Assembly (NCBI GenBank): GCA_949739465.1
Contig: CATIYQ010000059.1
Span: 1 to 13,031, forward strand
Source of the DNA: an uncultured Peptococcaceae bacterium
GTDB taxonomy: Bacteria; Bacillota; Dehalobacteriia; UBA4068; JAAVYR01
DNA length: 13,031 bases
Reading direction: 5' to 3'
Shown: positions 7,381 to 13,031 of the stretch, in pieces
How the letters are laid out: every line of letters begins with the position of its first letter
Position numbering within the stretch: the stretch's first letter is position 1
Made by a program: the position numbers and the translations under genes
The notes under the pieces: generated by a model
Seen by the model: the letters and a program-made list of their open reading frames with translations, nothing else
Database searches by the model: none
Told to the model about the DNA's origin: nothing

Positions 7381-8403
7381 TTATTTGCAGCAGTAAATTT
7401 CGTTATCGGGGAATTGACAAACAGTGGCTACCACCCGTTTGTTAACGGTGGTTTCTGCCCGTAAGGTTGGTGTAATCACCAAAGTGTCCGTTAAGACTAA
7501 GTGGTTGCAGCAGGTAGCGTGGATTTCCGGCGCAACCAGACTTGCGTCAAAGCAGAAGCTGGTTTTCAGTTCAGGTACTTGGTGGCAGCGGGGGATTGGC
7601 AGACAGAGATCTTTCACGAAGAAAGAGGTCAGCCCGTTTGTAACCATGGGGCAAGCGTCTTCAAAGGTAATTTCAAAGCAATAAGTGCCGCAAGCAGTGG
7701 TTACGTAGCCGCACAAAGCGTATTCCATCATGTATTCCACAGGGAAGCCGTTGGGGGATACGATGAGGGAGGCTTTGGTGCCTAAGTTGTCGCAGGTGCA
7801 GGTTTCTTTGTAGATGTCTGGTGTAAAGCCGCTTAAAGGAATACGGTAGGTGTCAAAGCCTAAATGTTGTACATCGGCGTCGTTTGCGGGGTAGTTGTTA
7901 ATGGTGAAGTCGTCGCCGGTAAGCAGGCATCTGGGACGGGCGTGTTTCACCCGAATGCAATAGCTGACTACTTTGAAGCAGGAATGTTCGTCAATTTGCG
8001 GGCAACCGTCGCAGCAGCCGTTGCAGCCGTTGTAGATAGCGGTAAAGTTGCATTCGTCAGAAGGAACGCAGATTTTTTCTTTGATTTGGTCGCCTTCTAC
8101 TTCTTTGGCGTCAAAGACAATGTTGGCATAGGTATAAACCTGACTGCTGGTGCAGCCTCTGGTGTCGGGGACCATGCCCTGGCAGCAGGGGGACGCCAGC
8201 ACCTGGTTACATCTGCTGGGTGGACAGAAGCAGCCAGTAGGCAATACGATTTGTCCGTTGGCAACTCTGTTATTGGCTACCACGGTACGGTTGTTACAGC
8301 TGTTACAACTGGTGGTGGTTGTGGTCAGCGTACCAGCGCTTTGCTGATTGGTGCTGCAACCGTTCACCGCTGTAAAGCTGTTGTTGAAAAAAGGATAATC
8401 CAT
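7381..8403 (-). CDS. Cysteine-rich protein of unknown function (340 aa, 32 Cys)
   Basis: I do not recognise this family. The protein has 32 cysteines (about 9 percent), including CC pairs and C-x-x-C or C-x-C groups such as CNSC, CNGCCDGC, TCTC and the C-terminal YCCK. It shows no signal peptide or membrane segment. An N-terminal Thr/Asn/Ser-rich, low-complexity part (residues 1-60) precedes a beta-rich-looking body. Three stretches look loosely alike and may be degenerate repeats: the one around YTYANIVFDAKEV, the one around CFEITFEDACPMV, and the one around CFDASLVAPEIHATCC. The gene is real: strong AGGAGG ribosome binding site 8 bases before ATG 8403, an own promoter and a terminator. Composition and the lack of export signal suggest a disulfide-crosslinked structural protein such as a spore coat or crust component, or a metal binder; both are inference. 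The antisense frame at 7864-8517 is a shadow. Confidence 0.85.
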   Translation of the reverse strand: MDYPFFNNSFTAVNGCSTNQQSAGTLTTTTTSCNSCNNRTVVANNRVANGQIVLPTGCFCPPSRCNQVLASPCCQGMVPDTRGCTSSQVYTYANIVFDAKEVEGDQIKEKICVPSDECNFTAIYNGCNGCCDGCPQIDEHSCFKVVSYCIRVKHARPRCLLTGDDFTINNYPANDADVQHLGFDTYRIPLSGFTPDIYKETCTCDNLGTKASLIVSPNGFPVEYMMEYALCGYVTTACGTYCFEITFEDACPMVTNGLTSFFVKDLCLPIPRCHQVPELKTSFCFDASLVAPEIHATCCNHLVLTDTLVITPTLRAETTVNKRVVATVCQFPDNEIYCCK

Positions 8404-8432
8404 AAACGGTACCTCCTATTTGTGATAGTTGC

Positions 8433-8461
8433 GGGGCTGGAGTCCCTGCCCCATACGGGGC
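8433..8461 (-). promoter_or_regulatory. Leader with two mutually exclusive hairpins
   Basis: In the transcript of the cysteine-rich gene, GCCCC (8457-8461), GGGGC (8448-8452) and GCCCC (8433-8437) occur in a row. The middle segment can pair with the first (loop of 4) or with the last (loop of 10), but not with both. The module ends about 15 bases before the AGGAGG site. No U-tract follows, so any control would act on translation or RNA stability. Predicted by eye. Confidence 0.35.
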
Positions 8462-8519
8462 GTGATAACACTATGCGGAGGGCAGAGCTAAGATTTTTTT
8501 TCGTTTCCTGTTTATGATT

Positions 8520-8527
8520 ATTATATG
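8520..8527 (-). promoter_or_regulatory. Predicted promoter -10 of the cysteine-rich gene
   Basis: On the minus strand CATATAATA contains a perfect sigma-A -10 TATAAT (8520-8525) but lacks a recognisable TTGACA-like -35 at 16-18 bases. The same bases fit the sporulation sigma-K -10 pattern CATAnnnTA, with a CACC (mACm-like -35) about 15 bases upstream. Start of transcription would be near 8510, giving a leader of roughly 110 bases. Confidence 0.4.
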
Positions 8528-8534
8528 AAAAATT

Positions 8535-8560
8535 CGCCTATGGGTGCGGCAAGATAGGCG
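8535..8560. repeat. Inverted repeat upstream of the cls promoter
   Basis: CGCCTAT (8535-8541) and ATAGGCG (8554-8560) are perfect 7-bp arms around 12 bases. It lies 15 bases before the cls -35 and just upstream of the divergent minus-strand -10, where a shared operator could act. It might also be chance. Confidence 0.35.
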
Positions 8561-8575
8561 GTGGAAAGATTTTAT

Positions 8576-8604
8576 TTGAGGTTACGCGGGCTTCATGGTA
8601 AAAT
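8576..8604 (+). promoter_or_regulatory. Predicted sigma-A promoter of cls (and guaA)
   Basis: TTGAGG (8576-8581), 17-base spacer, extended -10 TGGTAAAAT with hexamer TAAAAT at 8599-8604. Transcription would start near 8611, about 25 bases before the cls ATG. No terminator or clear second promoter is seen before guaA, so this promoter may drive both genes. Confidence 0.65.
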
Positions 8605-8635
8605 AAGAAAACAAAGAAACAACCGGGAGGACGGC

Positions 8636-10162
8636 ATGAAAAATAAATTGCTGAAGTTAATCTTTTCTCGGGTATTTATTTTTGGGTTACTGATTGCCGC
8701 CCAACTGTGCCTCATCACCCTGGTAGTGATTATCCTTGCCGCAAACAGCGCTTTTGTTTATTCAGCGCTGATGTTTTTCAGCTTTTTTATTATGCTGTGG
8801 CTCTTTAGCAGCAATCTGAATCCTTCTTATAAAATGGCGTGGGCGATTTTAATCATGGGGCTGCCTCTGGTAGGCGCCTATTACTTCCTCTTTTGGCAGA
8901 GGGTGAAAATCAGCTGGAGCAAACGGAAGCTGTTACGTAAAATTTATGAAGAAACAGCATATCTCAATCTGCAGACAGAATCTGTGCTGGACCGTTTGGA
9001 AAGCCGTAATTCTGGGCTTGCCCGTCAAGGAGAATTTATTCAGCAAATGGCAAATGCTCCCGTTTGCGCCAATACGGCTTGCCAATATTTCCCTGTGGGG
9101 GAGGTCTGGTATGAATCTCTTTGCCGGGAGCTCTCTCAAGCGGAAAAATTTATTTTCATGGAATATTTTATTATCTCGGAGGGGGAAATGTGGCAAAAAC
9201 TTTTTGCCATCTTAAAAGAACGGGCGGCTCGTGGCGTGGAAATCCGCCTCATGTACGACGACTTAGGGAGCGCTTCGGAACTGCCAGATGATATTGACAG
9301 AGAATGTCGGGAGGCGGGCATTCAACTGGTGGCGTTTAATCCCTTCCGTCCTCGCTTAGACGGCTTTGTCAATAGCCGCGACCACCGAAAAATCTGTATC
9401 ATCGATGGCGTCATGGCATATAACGGCGGTACCAACATTGCTGACGAATATATTAACCTGACCCAGCCCTACGGACATTGGAAGGATACGGCGGTGCTGA
9501 TTCAGGGGGACGCTGTGTGGAGCTTTACCCTGATGTTCCTGGAAATGTGGCGGTTTGCGACAGGACTTAAGGAAGACTATCTTCGTTATCGGGTAGATTG
9601 CAGTTGCGCTGAGGATGGTTTTGTGCAGCCTTACGGTGCGAACCCGTTAAGCAGCACGCCTGTTTCGGAACACGCCTATCTTAATATTGTTAACCGGGCG
9701 GAAGAGTATGTGTATATTGTGACGCCATATCTCATTTTGGACCATGAGACGGTAACGTCATTGTGTCTGGCGGCGCGGTCTGGGGTGGACGTACGCATCA
9801 TCACGCCGGGCATTCCCGATAAAAAACTGGTTTTCTGGGTAACCCAATCCTTCTATAAAGGGTTGTTACAAGCAGGTGTGCGGATTTATGAATATTCGCC
9901 GGGCTTCGTCCATGGTAAAATGTTTGTGGCAGACGATGTGGTAGCCACCGTGGGCACTGCCAACATGGACTATCGCAGTCTCTATCTTCACTTCGAGTGC
10001 TGCACCGCCTTTTATTATTCTTCAGTGGTCCAGGCGGTGAAAGAGGATATGTTGCAGACCATTGGTCTTTGTCATGAAGTAACTTTGGAAGAAGTGCGAA
10101 AAACGCCCAATTGGAAACGGTTTGCTCAGGCAATTTTAAGAATGTTTGCACCTTTATTATAA
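8636..10162 (+). CDS. cls: Cardiolipin synthase (phospholipase D superfamily)
   Basis: Membrane enzyme that condenses two phosphatidylglycerol molecules to cardiolipin and glycerol. The N-terminus has hydrophobic segments at about residues 10-35, 40-57 and 67-86, consistent with the PLDc_N anchor region of the family. Two HxKxxxxD catalytic motifs follow: HRKICIID with H250, K252 and D257, continuing into the GGTNIADEY typical of Cls, and HGKMFVADD with H426, K428 and D433, continuing into TVGTANMDYRS. The 508-residue length is normal. ATG 8636 is chosen because GGGAGG (8625-8630) lies 5 bases upstream; a longer open frame from 8561 would run through the promoter. The guaA start follows only 23 bases after the stop. 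No sign of damage. Confidence 0.95.
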   Translation: MKNKLLKLIFSRVFIFGLLIAAQLCLITLVVIILAANSAFVYSALMFFSFFIMLWLFSSNLNPSYKMAWAILIMGLPLVGAYYFLFWQRVKISWSKRKLLRKIYEETAYLNLQTESVLDRLESRNSGLARQGEFIQQMANAPVCANTACQYFPVGEVWYESLCRELSQAEKFIFMEYFIISEGEMWQKLFAILKERAARGVEIRLMYDDLGSASELPDDIDRECREAGIQLVAFNPFRPRLDGFVNSRDHRKICIIDGVMAYNGGTNIADEYINLTQPYGHWKDTAVLIQGDAVWSFTLMFLEMWRFATGLKEDYLRYRVDCSCAEDGFVQPYGANPLSSTPVSEHAYLNIVNRAEEYVYIVTPYLILDHETVTSLCLAARSGVDVRIITPGIPDKKLVFWVTQSFYKGLLQAGVRIYEYSPGFVHGKMFVADDVVATVGTANMDYRSLYLHFECCTAFYYSSVVQAVKEDMLQTIGLCHEVTLEEVRKTPNWKRFAQAILRMFAPLL

Positions 10163-10185
10163 TAGTGAGAGGTTGGTGTGGCGCT

Positions 10186-11721
10186 ATGGCAGGAAAAAAA
10201 GAATTGGTCTTGGTGCTGGATTTTGGCGGTCAATATAAAGAACTCATTGCCTCTAATATTCGGGGGCAAAAGGTCTATACGGAAATCCACCCCGGTCATT
10301 TATCGGCAAAGAAAATCAAAGAAATGAATCCTATCGGCATTGTCTTTACAGGAGGACCGAAAAGCGTTTATAAAGACGGCTCGCCTCTGGCAGACCCTGC
10401 TGTTTTTCAGCTGGGCATTCCTATTTTGGGCATTTGCTACGGTATGCAGATGATGTGTCATCTCTTAGGTGGCAAGGTGCAGCCGGCGGCAAAAGGCGGC
10501 GAATACGGCAAAACCAAAACGGTCTTAGACGAGAGTTGTCCCCTTTTCCACGGTATGGGTGATACCATCACCACGTTGATGAGTCATTTGGACGAGGTAA
10601 CCGCGACGCCTGAGGGATTTCGTGTTGCTGCCCATACAAAAGGCTGCAAAATAGCGGCAGTTTACGATAAAAAAAGAAAATTCTACGGTGTCCAATTCCA
10701 CCCCGAGGTGAAACACACTCAACTGGGGGACAAGCTGCTGCATCATTTCTTATATGAAGTTTGCCGAGCAAAAGGCGACTATGACATTGGCGAATATATC
10801 GAAGAGGCCTCTGTTCAGCTTCGGGAGCGAGTGGGGGATAATCAAGTGTTGCTTGCCCTTTCCGGCGGGGTGGATTCCTCTGTTTGCGCTGCCCTCATTG
10901 AGCGGGCGTTGCCGGGGAAACTAACGGCAGTTTTTGTCGACCATGGTCTGATGCGGAAAAACGAAGGGGACGAAATCGAAGGGATTTTCCGTAAACGGCA
11001 GATGAACTTTATCCGGGTTAATGCAGGGGAGCGGTTCTTAGGGCTACTTTCCGGCGTAACGGACCCGGAACAGAAACGAAAGATTATCGGCGGAGAATTT
11101 ATCCGCGTCTTTGAAGAAGAATCCCGCAAGCTGGGGGCTATCCCCTTCCTTGCCCAAGGCACCATTTATCCCGATGTTATCGAGTCGGGCGGCAGCGCTG
11201 CTGCCACCATCAAGAGCCACCACAATGTAGGGGGACTTCCTGAGAACATTGGCTTTGACGGTGTGGTAGAGCCTTTACGGGGGCTTTTTAAAGACGAAGT
11301 GCGCGCTTTGGGGAGGCAGTTGGGACTGCCTGACTTTTTGGTCAATCGGCAGCCTTTCCCCGGACCGGGACTTGCCGTGCGAATTTTAGGGGAGATTACC
11401 GAAGAAAAGCTGGAAGTATTACGCAATGCGGACGCTATTGTCCGTGAGGAAATCGATAAATTGAAAAACCGTCCCGACCAATATTTTGCAGTGTTGCCGG
11501 GCATCCGCACCGTAGGTGTGGTCGGTGATGAACGGGCTTATGACTATGTCATTGGCGTGCGTGCGGTTTGCACTACCGACTTTATGACGGCGGAATATGC
11601 GGCAATTCCTCATCGCATTTTAGGAAAAATCTCCGCTCGTATCTCTAACGAGGTAAAAGGCGCAGGCAGAGTGGTCTATGATATTTCCGGCAAGCCTCCG
11701 GCGACGGTGGAGTGGGAGTGA
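10186..11721 (+). CDS. guaA: GMP synthase (glutamine-hydrolysing)
   Basis: Last step of guanine nucleotide synthesis: XMP is adenylated by ATP and aminated with ammonia from glutamine. The N-terminal class I glutamine amidotransferase domain carries the triad Cys84 (GICYGMQ), His172 and Glu174 (GVQFHPEV). The ATP-pyrophosphatase domain has the P-loop SGGVDSS at 226-232, and the C-terminal dimerisation domain ends in the conserved PPATVEWE. Its 511 residues are the usual length. ATG 10186 places the start just before the conserved LVLDFGGQY. Its ribosome binding site is weak (GAGAGG, 13 bases away), and GTG 10165 in the same frame is a less likely alternative. No purine riboswitch fits in the 23-base gap after cls. 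An integrated element begins directly after the stop codon, leaving the reading frame intact. Confidence 0.97.
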   Translation: MAGKKELVLVLDFGGQYKELIASNIRGQKVYTEIHPGHLSAKKIKEMNPIGIVFTGGPKSVYKDGSPLADPAVFQLGIPILGICYGMQMMCHLLGGKVQPAAKGGEYGKTKTVLDESCPLFHGMGDTITTLMSHLDEVTATPEGFRVAAHTKGCKIAAVYDKKRKFYGVQFHPEVKHTQLGDKLLHHFLYEVCRAKGDYDIGEYIEEASVQLRERVGDNQVLLALSGGVDSSVCAALIERALPGKLTAVFVDHGLMRKNEGDEIEGIFRKRQMNFIRVNAGERFLGLLSGVTDPEQKRKIIGGEFIRVFEEESRKLGAIPFLAQGTIYPDVIESGGSAAATIKSHHNVGGLPENIGFDGVVEPLRGLFKDEVRALGRQLGLPDFLVNRQPFPGPGLAVRILGEITEEKLEVLRNADAIVREEIDKLKNRPDQYFAVLPGIRTVGVVGDERAYDYVIGVRAVCTTDFMTAEYAAIPHRILGKISARISNEVKGAGRVVYDISGKPPATVEWE

Positions 11722-11735
11722 TTTCACACCCACAA

Positions 11736-11760
11736 AAAAGTCCGTAATTACTGGGCTTTT
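11736..11760 (+). terminator. Weak terminator-like hairpin after guaA
   Basis: AAAAGTCC (11736-11743) pairs with GGGCTTTT (11753-11760), eight pairs including one G-U, with a 9-base loop and a short T run. It begins 15 bases after the guaA stop. It is probably a weak terminator, either of element origin or a remnant of the original guaA downstream region. Confidence 0.4.
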
Positions 11761-11797
11761 GCCACTGCAATGCCCTCTGTGGCAACGAAATGGCAAC
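11759..11797. repeat. TGGCAA-type repeats, candidate integrase arm-binding sites
   Basis: TGGCAAC occurs directly repeated at 11780-11786 and 11791-11797, 11 bases apart, and TTGCCAC (the inverted form) at 11759-11765, giving an inverted repeat TTGCCAC/GTGGCAA. Short direct repeats at about one helical turn near an element end are what tyrosine integrases with an N-terminal arm-binding domain recognise. The function is inferred from position and pattern. Confidence 0.45.
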
Positions 11798-11820
11798 ATT
11801 ATTTGAATTATTGTAAAAGT

Positions 11821-11861
11821 AAAGAGCTATCAGATTTTTTGAAAGTCTGATAGCTCTTTTT
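11821..11861. terminator. Intrinsic terminator between guaA and the repressor gene
   Basis: A perfect 14-bp stem (11821-11834 with 11846-11859) with an 11-base loop, followed by TTT on the plus strand (six T in all from 11856). On the minus strand the sequence after the stem is also T-rich. It would stop both guaA read-through and the convergent repressor transcript, whose stop codon is at 11866. Confidence 0.88.
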
Positions 11862-11865
11862 TCGT

Positions 11866-12387
11866 TTACATATCTTTTAGCTTGTCCTTAAATGCTTCGA
11901 CAAGCGTATCGCTAAGTTCCTGCGACGGGATTTTTATCCATTGCTGTGTAGTGTCATATTTCGGGTAGTTATAACGCCATTGGTCGTACTGCTCTTTGCT
12001 GATTTCGCCTGTTGCAAGTTTAGTAGCTTGCTCTTTCCACGCAGTCAACATTTGCAGTAAATCGGCACTCTTATCTTTATTAAGTTTCAGGCATACTTCT
12101 CCGTCTGCCTCACTAATGGTAATGCCGTAAACATCTTCAAGGGTAAATAGTGTATGCATTAAGCCGATTTGACTGTCAATGTCGGGAACGGCAAGAGCCT
12201 GCGGCGCAACATCAAGTATCTGTGCTAAAGCCGCAGTTAAGTCTGCTTTGGGCGATCTTGTTCCTGTCTCATATTGTGCCAAGCGTACATCGGCGCTCTT
12301 TTCGGGAAATCCGACAGCCTGCCCCAAATACTTCATAGTCATTCCACGCTTATTTCGGAAAAAGCGGATTCTTTCACCTATTGCCAT
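11866..12387 (-). CDS. XRE-family (HTH_3) transcriptional regulator, element repressor
   Basis: A 173-residue protein with an N-terminal helix-turn-helix of the Cro/C1 type (residues about 1-65: GERIRFFRNKRGMTMKYLGQ, then VRLAQYETGTRSPKADLT). The C-terminal part includes a Trp/Tyr-rich segment (EQYDQWRYNYPKY) and ends in LVEAFKDKLKDM. It resembles regulators often seen beside xis-int in integrative elements of gut Bacillota. It shows no Ser-Lys protease motif I can identify, so LexA-like self-cleavage is not indicated. The start is ATG 12387 with AAGGAG 10 bases upstream; an open extension to 12432 would overlap the promoter. It is transcribed divergently from xis, and the repeats between them are its probable operators. 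It likely represses xis-int and perhaps itself. Confidence 0.88.
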   Translation of the reverse strand: MAIGERIRFFRNKRGMTMKYLGQAVGFPEKSADVRLAQYETGTRSPKADLTAALAQILDVAPQALAVPDIDSQIGLMHTLFTLEDVYGITISEADGEVCLKLNKDKSADLLQMLTAWKEQATKLATGEISKEQYDQWRYNYPKYDTTQQWIKIPSQELSDTLVEAFKDKLKDM

Positions 12388-12422
12388 AGTGTTTTTACTC
12401 CTTGCCTTATGTATCTGTACCC

Positions 12423-12452
12423 AGTATAGCATATAAGTTTAGGAATTGTCAA
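12423..12452 (-). promoter_or_regulatory. Predicted promoter of the repressor gene
   Basis: Minus strand: perfect -35 TTGACA (12447-12452), 18-base spacer, -10 TATACT (12423-12428) preceded by TGC (extended -10). Transcription would begin near 12416, about 28 bases before the start codon. A strong vegetative promoter. Confidence 0.8.
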
Positions 12453-12495
12453 GAGAAAATAAAGCAAAAAAGTTTAATATTTTCCAGAAAGCCAC

Positions 12496-12524
12496 TTGAC
12501 AAAAGCAAAAACGCTTAGTATAAT
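12496..12524 (+). promoter_or_regulatory. Predicted promoter of xis-int
   Basis: Consensus sigma-A promoter: TTGACA (12496-12501), 17-base spacer, TATAAT (12519-12524). Transcription would start near 12531. The -10 lies inside the first operator-like repeat, so a bound repressor would block it. The -35 is 43 bases from that of the divergent repressor promoter. Confidence 0.85.
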
Positions 12525-12557
12525 GGATGCATACTAAGCAAATACGCTTAATATAAT
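12511..12557. promoter_or_regulatory. Operator-like repeats over the xis promoter
   Basis: GCTTAGTAT (12513-12521) and ATACTAAGC (12531-12539) form a perfect 9-bp inverted repeat with 9 bases between. A further direct copy, GCTTAATAT (12546-12554), sits in a 14-mer ACGCTTARTATAAT repeated at 12511-12524 and 12544-12557, 33 bases (three helical turns) apart. A weaker copy, GTTTAATAT, is at 12472-12480, near the repressor promoter. This arrangement fits cooperative binding of the neighbouring XRE repressor, which is inference. Confidence 0.65.
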
Positions 12558-12672
12558 AACCGTCGTGTGTCACGGTGATGCCACATCCGCCCGGGCAAAT
12601 CGGAAGGCGGTCAGAAAGTATCCGACACTAAATAATAGTTCCAATATATCAAGCAAGGAAAGGAGGGGTTAT
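12558..12672 (+). promoter_or_regulatory. GC-rich, possibly structured leader of xis
   Basis: About 140 bases separate the predicted start of transcription from the xis ATG. The part 12559-12627 is clearly more GC-rich than its surroundings and can fold: CCGCC (12587-12591) with GGCGG (12606-12610), inside a possible outer pairing of GTGT...CGG with CCGACAC. No U-tract follows. A short open frame from GTG 12565 runs in phase into xis, but it has no ribosome binding site and the AGGAGGGG at 12661-12668 argues for initiation at 12673. Confidence 0.4.
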
Positions 12673-12870
12673 ATGGCAAGTACAACCTTTATGCGTGTAG
12701 AAGATGTTGCAGAAGAATTAGGCGTATCAAAATCTTACGCCTATAAAATCGTTCAGAAGTTAAACGCCGAGCTAAAATCGCAGGGCTTTCTGACGATTTC
12801 GGGACGCATTAACAAGCAGTATTTTTTAGAAAGAGCCTGTTACGGCTCAAACAAGAAAGAGAGGGATTAA
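12673..12870 (+). CDS. xis: Excisionase / MerR-like small helix-turn-helix protein (Xis)
   Basis: A 65-residue basic protein with a winged-helix DNA-binding pattern (MRVEDVAEELGVSKSYAYKI at residues 7-26, then QKLNAELKSQGFLTISGRI). It matches in size and layout the small excisionases of Tn916-like elements (about 67 residues), which bend DNA at the element ends and steer the integrase toward excision. The start is fixed by AAAGGAGGGG ending 4 bases before ATG 12673. The integrase start codon follows 4 bases after its stop, so the two are translated from one transcript. It is probably controlled by the divergent XRE repressor. Confidence 0.87.
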   Translation: MASTTFMRVEDVAEELGVSKSYAYKIVQKLNAELKSQGFLTISGRINKQYFLERACYGSNKKERD

Positions 12871-12873
12871 ACA

Positions 12874-13031
12874 ATGGCAGTTTACAAGGAAGAAAAAACA
12901 AACACTTGGCGGGTATTGTATCGCTACACCGCTTGGAATGGCGAGCGAAAACAAACGCAAAAGCGAGGCTTCAAAACAAAGCGTGAAGCACAGGCTTGGG
13001 AACGAGAGCAGCTTAACAAAATGGGCAGCGA
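12874..13031 (+). CDS. int: Tyrosine recombinase / integrase, N-terminal part only
   Basis: The first 52 codons of a gene running off the window. MAVYKEEKTNTWRVLYRYTA followed by WNGERKQTQKRGFKTKREAQ and AWEREQL is the N-terminal arm-type DNA-binding domain (AP2-like, three-stranded sheet) of Tn916/ICE-family tyrosine integrases. The catalytic domain with its R-H-R-Y residues lies beyond the edge and cannot be checked. GAGGGA at 12861-12866, inside the end of xis, is 7 bases before the ATG. Overlapping signals and 3-base spacing show tight coupling with xis. It reads away from guaA. Confidence 0.9.
   Translation, partial: MAVYKEEKTNTWRVLYRYTAWNGERKQTQKRGFKTKREAQAWEREQLNKMGS

Larger units (their letters stand above)
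11722..13031 (+). mobile_element. Left part of an integrative element (genomic island or ICE) at the 3' end of guaA
   Basis: From the base after the guaA stop to the window edge everything is of mobile-element type: repeats resembling integrase arm sites, an XRE repressor, a divergent operator region, an excisionase and a Tn916-type integrase start. Base composition turns more AT-rich and ordinary chromosomal genes cease. The 3' end of guaA is an established integration site for islands in Bacillota. The left boundary is inferred to lie within the last bases of guaA, since such elements usually restore the gene end. The other boundary, the duplicated core and any cargo are not in the window. 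The integrase reads away from guaA. Confidence 0.8.

Noticed and set aside
7864..8517. Long plus-strand open frame (217 codons) opposite the cysteine-rich gene
   Set aside because: It has no ribosome binding site, its composition is that of a reverse complement of the Cys-rich frame, and it runs across that gene's start and promoter.
12179..12436. Plus-strand open frames opposite the XRE regulator
   Set aside because: They have no ribosome binding site or recognisable protein pattern, and they lie fully antisense to a gene with clear helix-turn-helix sequence and promoter.
12565..12672. In-phase N-terminal extension of Xis from GTG 12565
   Set aside because: It lacks a ribosome binding site, whereas AAAGGAGGGG stands 4 bases before ATG 12673, which gives the family's usual length.

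Overview
The window looks like chromosome of a low-to-medium GC member of the Bacillota, followed on the right by the first part of an integrated mobile element. The Bacillota assignment rests on strong AGGAGG-type ribosome binding sites, canonical TTGACA/TATAAT promoters, hairpin-plus-U-tract terminators and the protein sequences. A faint SLH-like pattern in the carboxypeptidase would fit Negativicutes, but that is only a guess. No rRNA, tRNA, CRISPR array or IS element was seen.

Layout. (1) 1-3319: mnmE (5' end outside the window) and mnmG, co-directional, which make the wobble-uridine tRNA modification enzyme MnmEG. (2) 3323-3357: a bidirectional terminator shared with the convergent ilvB-ilvN pair (3359-5573, minus strand), the two subunits of acetolactate synthase. 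(3) 5574-5844: a divergent intergenic region with the ilvB promoter, a cluster of three DnaA-box-like 9-mers including a perfect inverted repeat, an AT-rich stretch and an extended -10 promoter. (4) 5845-7287: a secreted or membrane-anchored VanY-type (M15B) D,D-carboxypeptidase, closed by a second bidirectional terminator. (5) 7381-8403, minus strand: an unrecognised 340-residue protein with 32 cysteines, preceded by a leader with two mutually exclusive GC hairpins and a promoter resembling sporulation sigma-K sites. (6) 8576-11721: a promoter, cardiolipin synthase and, 23 bases later, guaA (GMP synthetase), probably one transcript.

(7) 11722-13031: directly after the guaA stop codon the character changes to that of an integrative element: TGGCAAC-type repeats, a terminator, an XRE-family repressor on the minus strand, a divergent regulatory region with back-to-back strong promoters and repeated GCTTARTAT operators, a GC-rich structured leader, a 65-residue Xis-like excisionase and the first 52 codons of a Tn916-type tyrosine integrase. 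The 3' end of guaA is a known integration target for genomic islands in Bacillota. The control module resembles a lysogeny switch: the repressor probably binds the operators over the xis promoter and keeps xis-int silent. The integrase points away from guaA, so the far attachment site and any cargo lie beyond the window.

Most of the chromosomal part is housekeeping. The parts that deserve attention are the cysteine-rich orphan with its leader, the DnaA-box-like cluster, the cls-guaA linkage and the guaA-borne element with its operator array.
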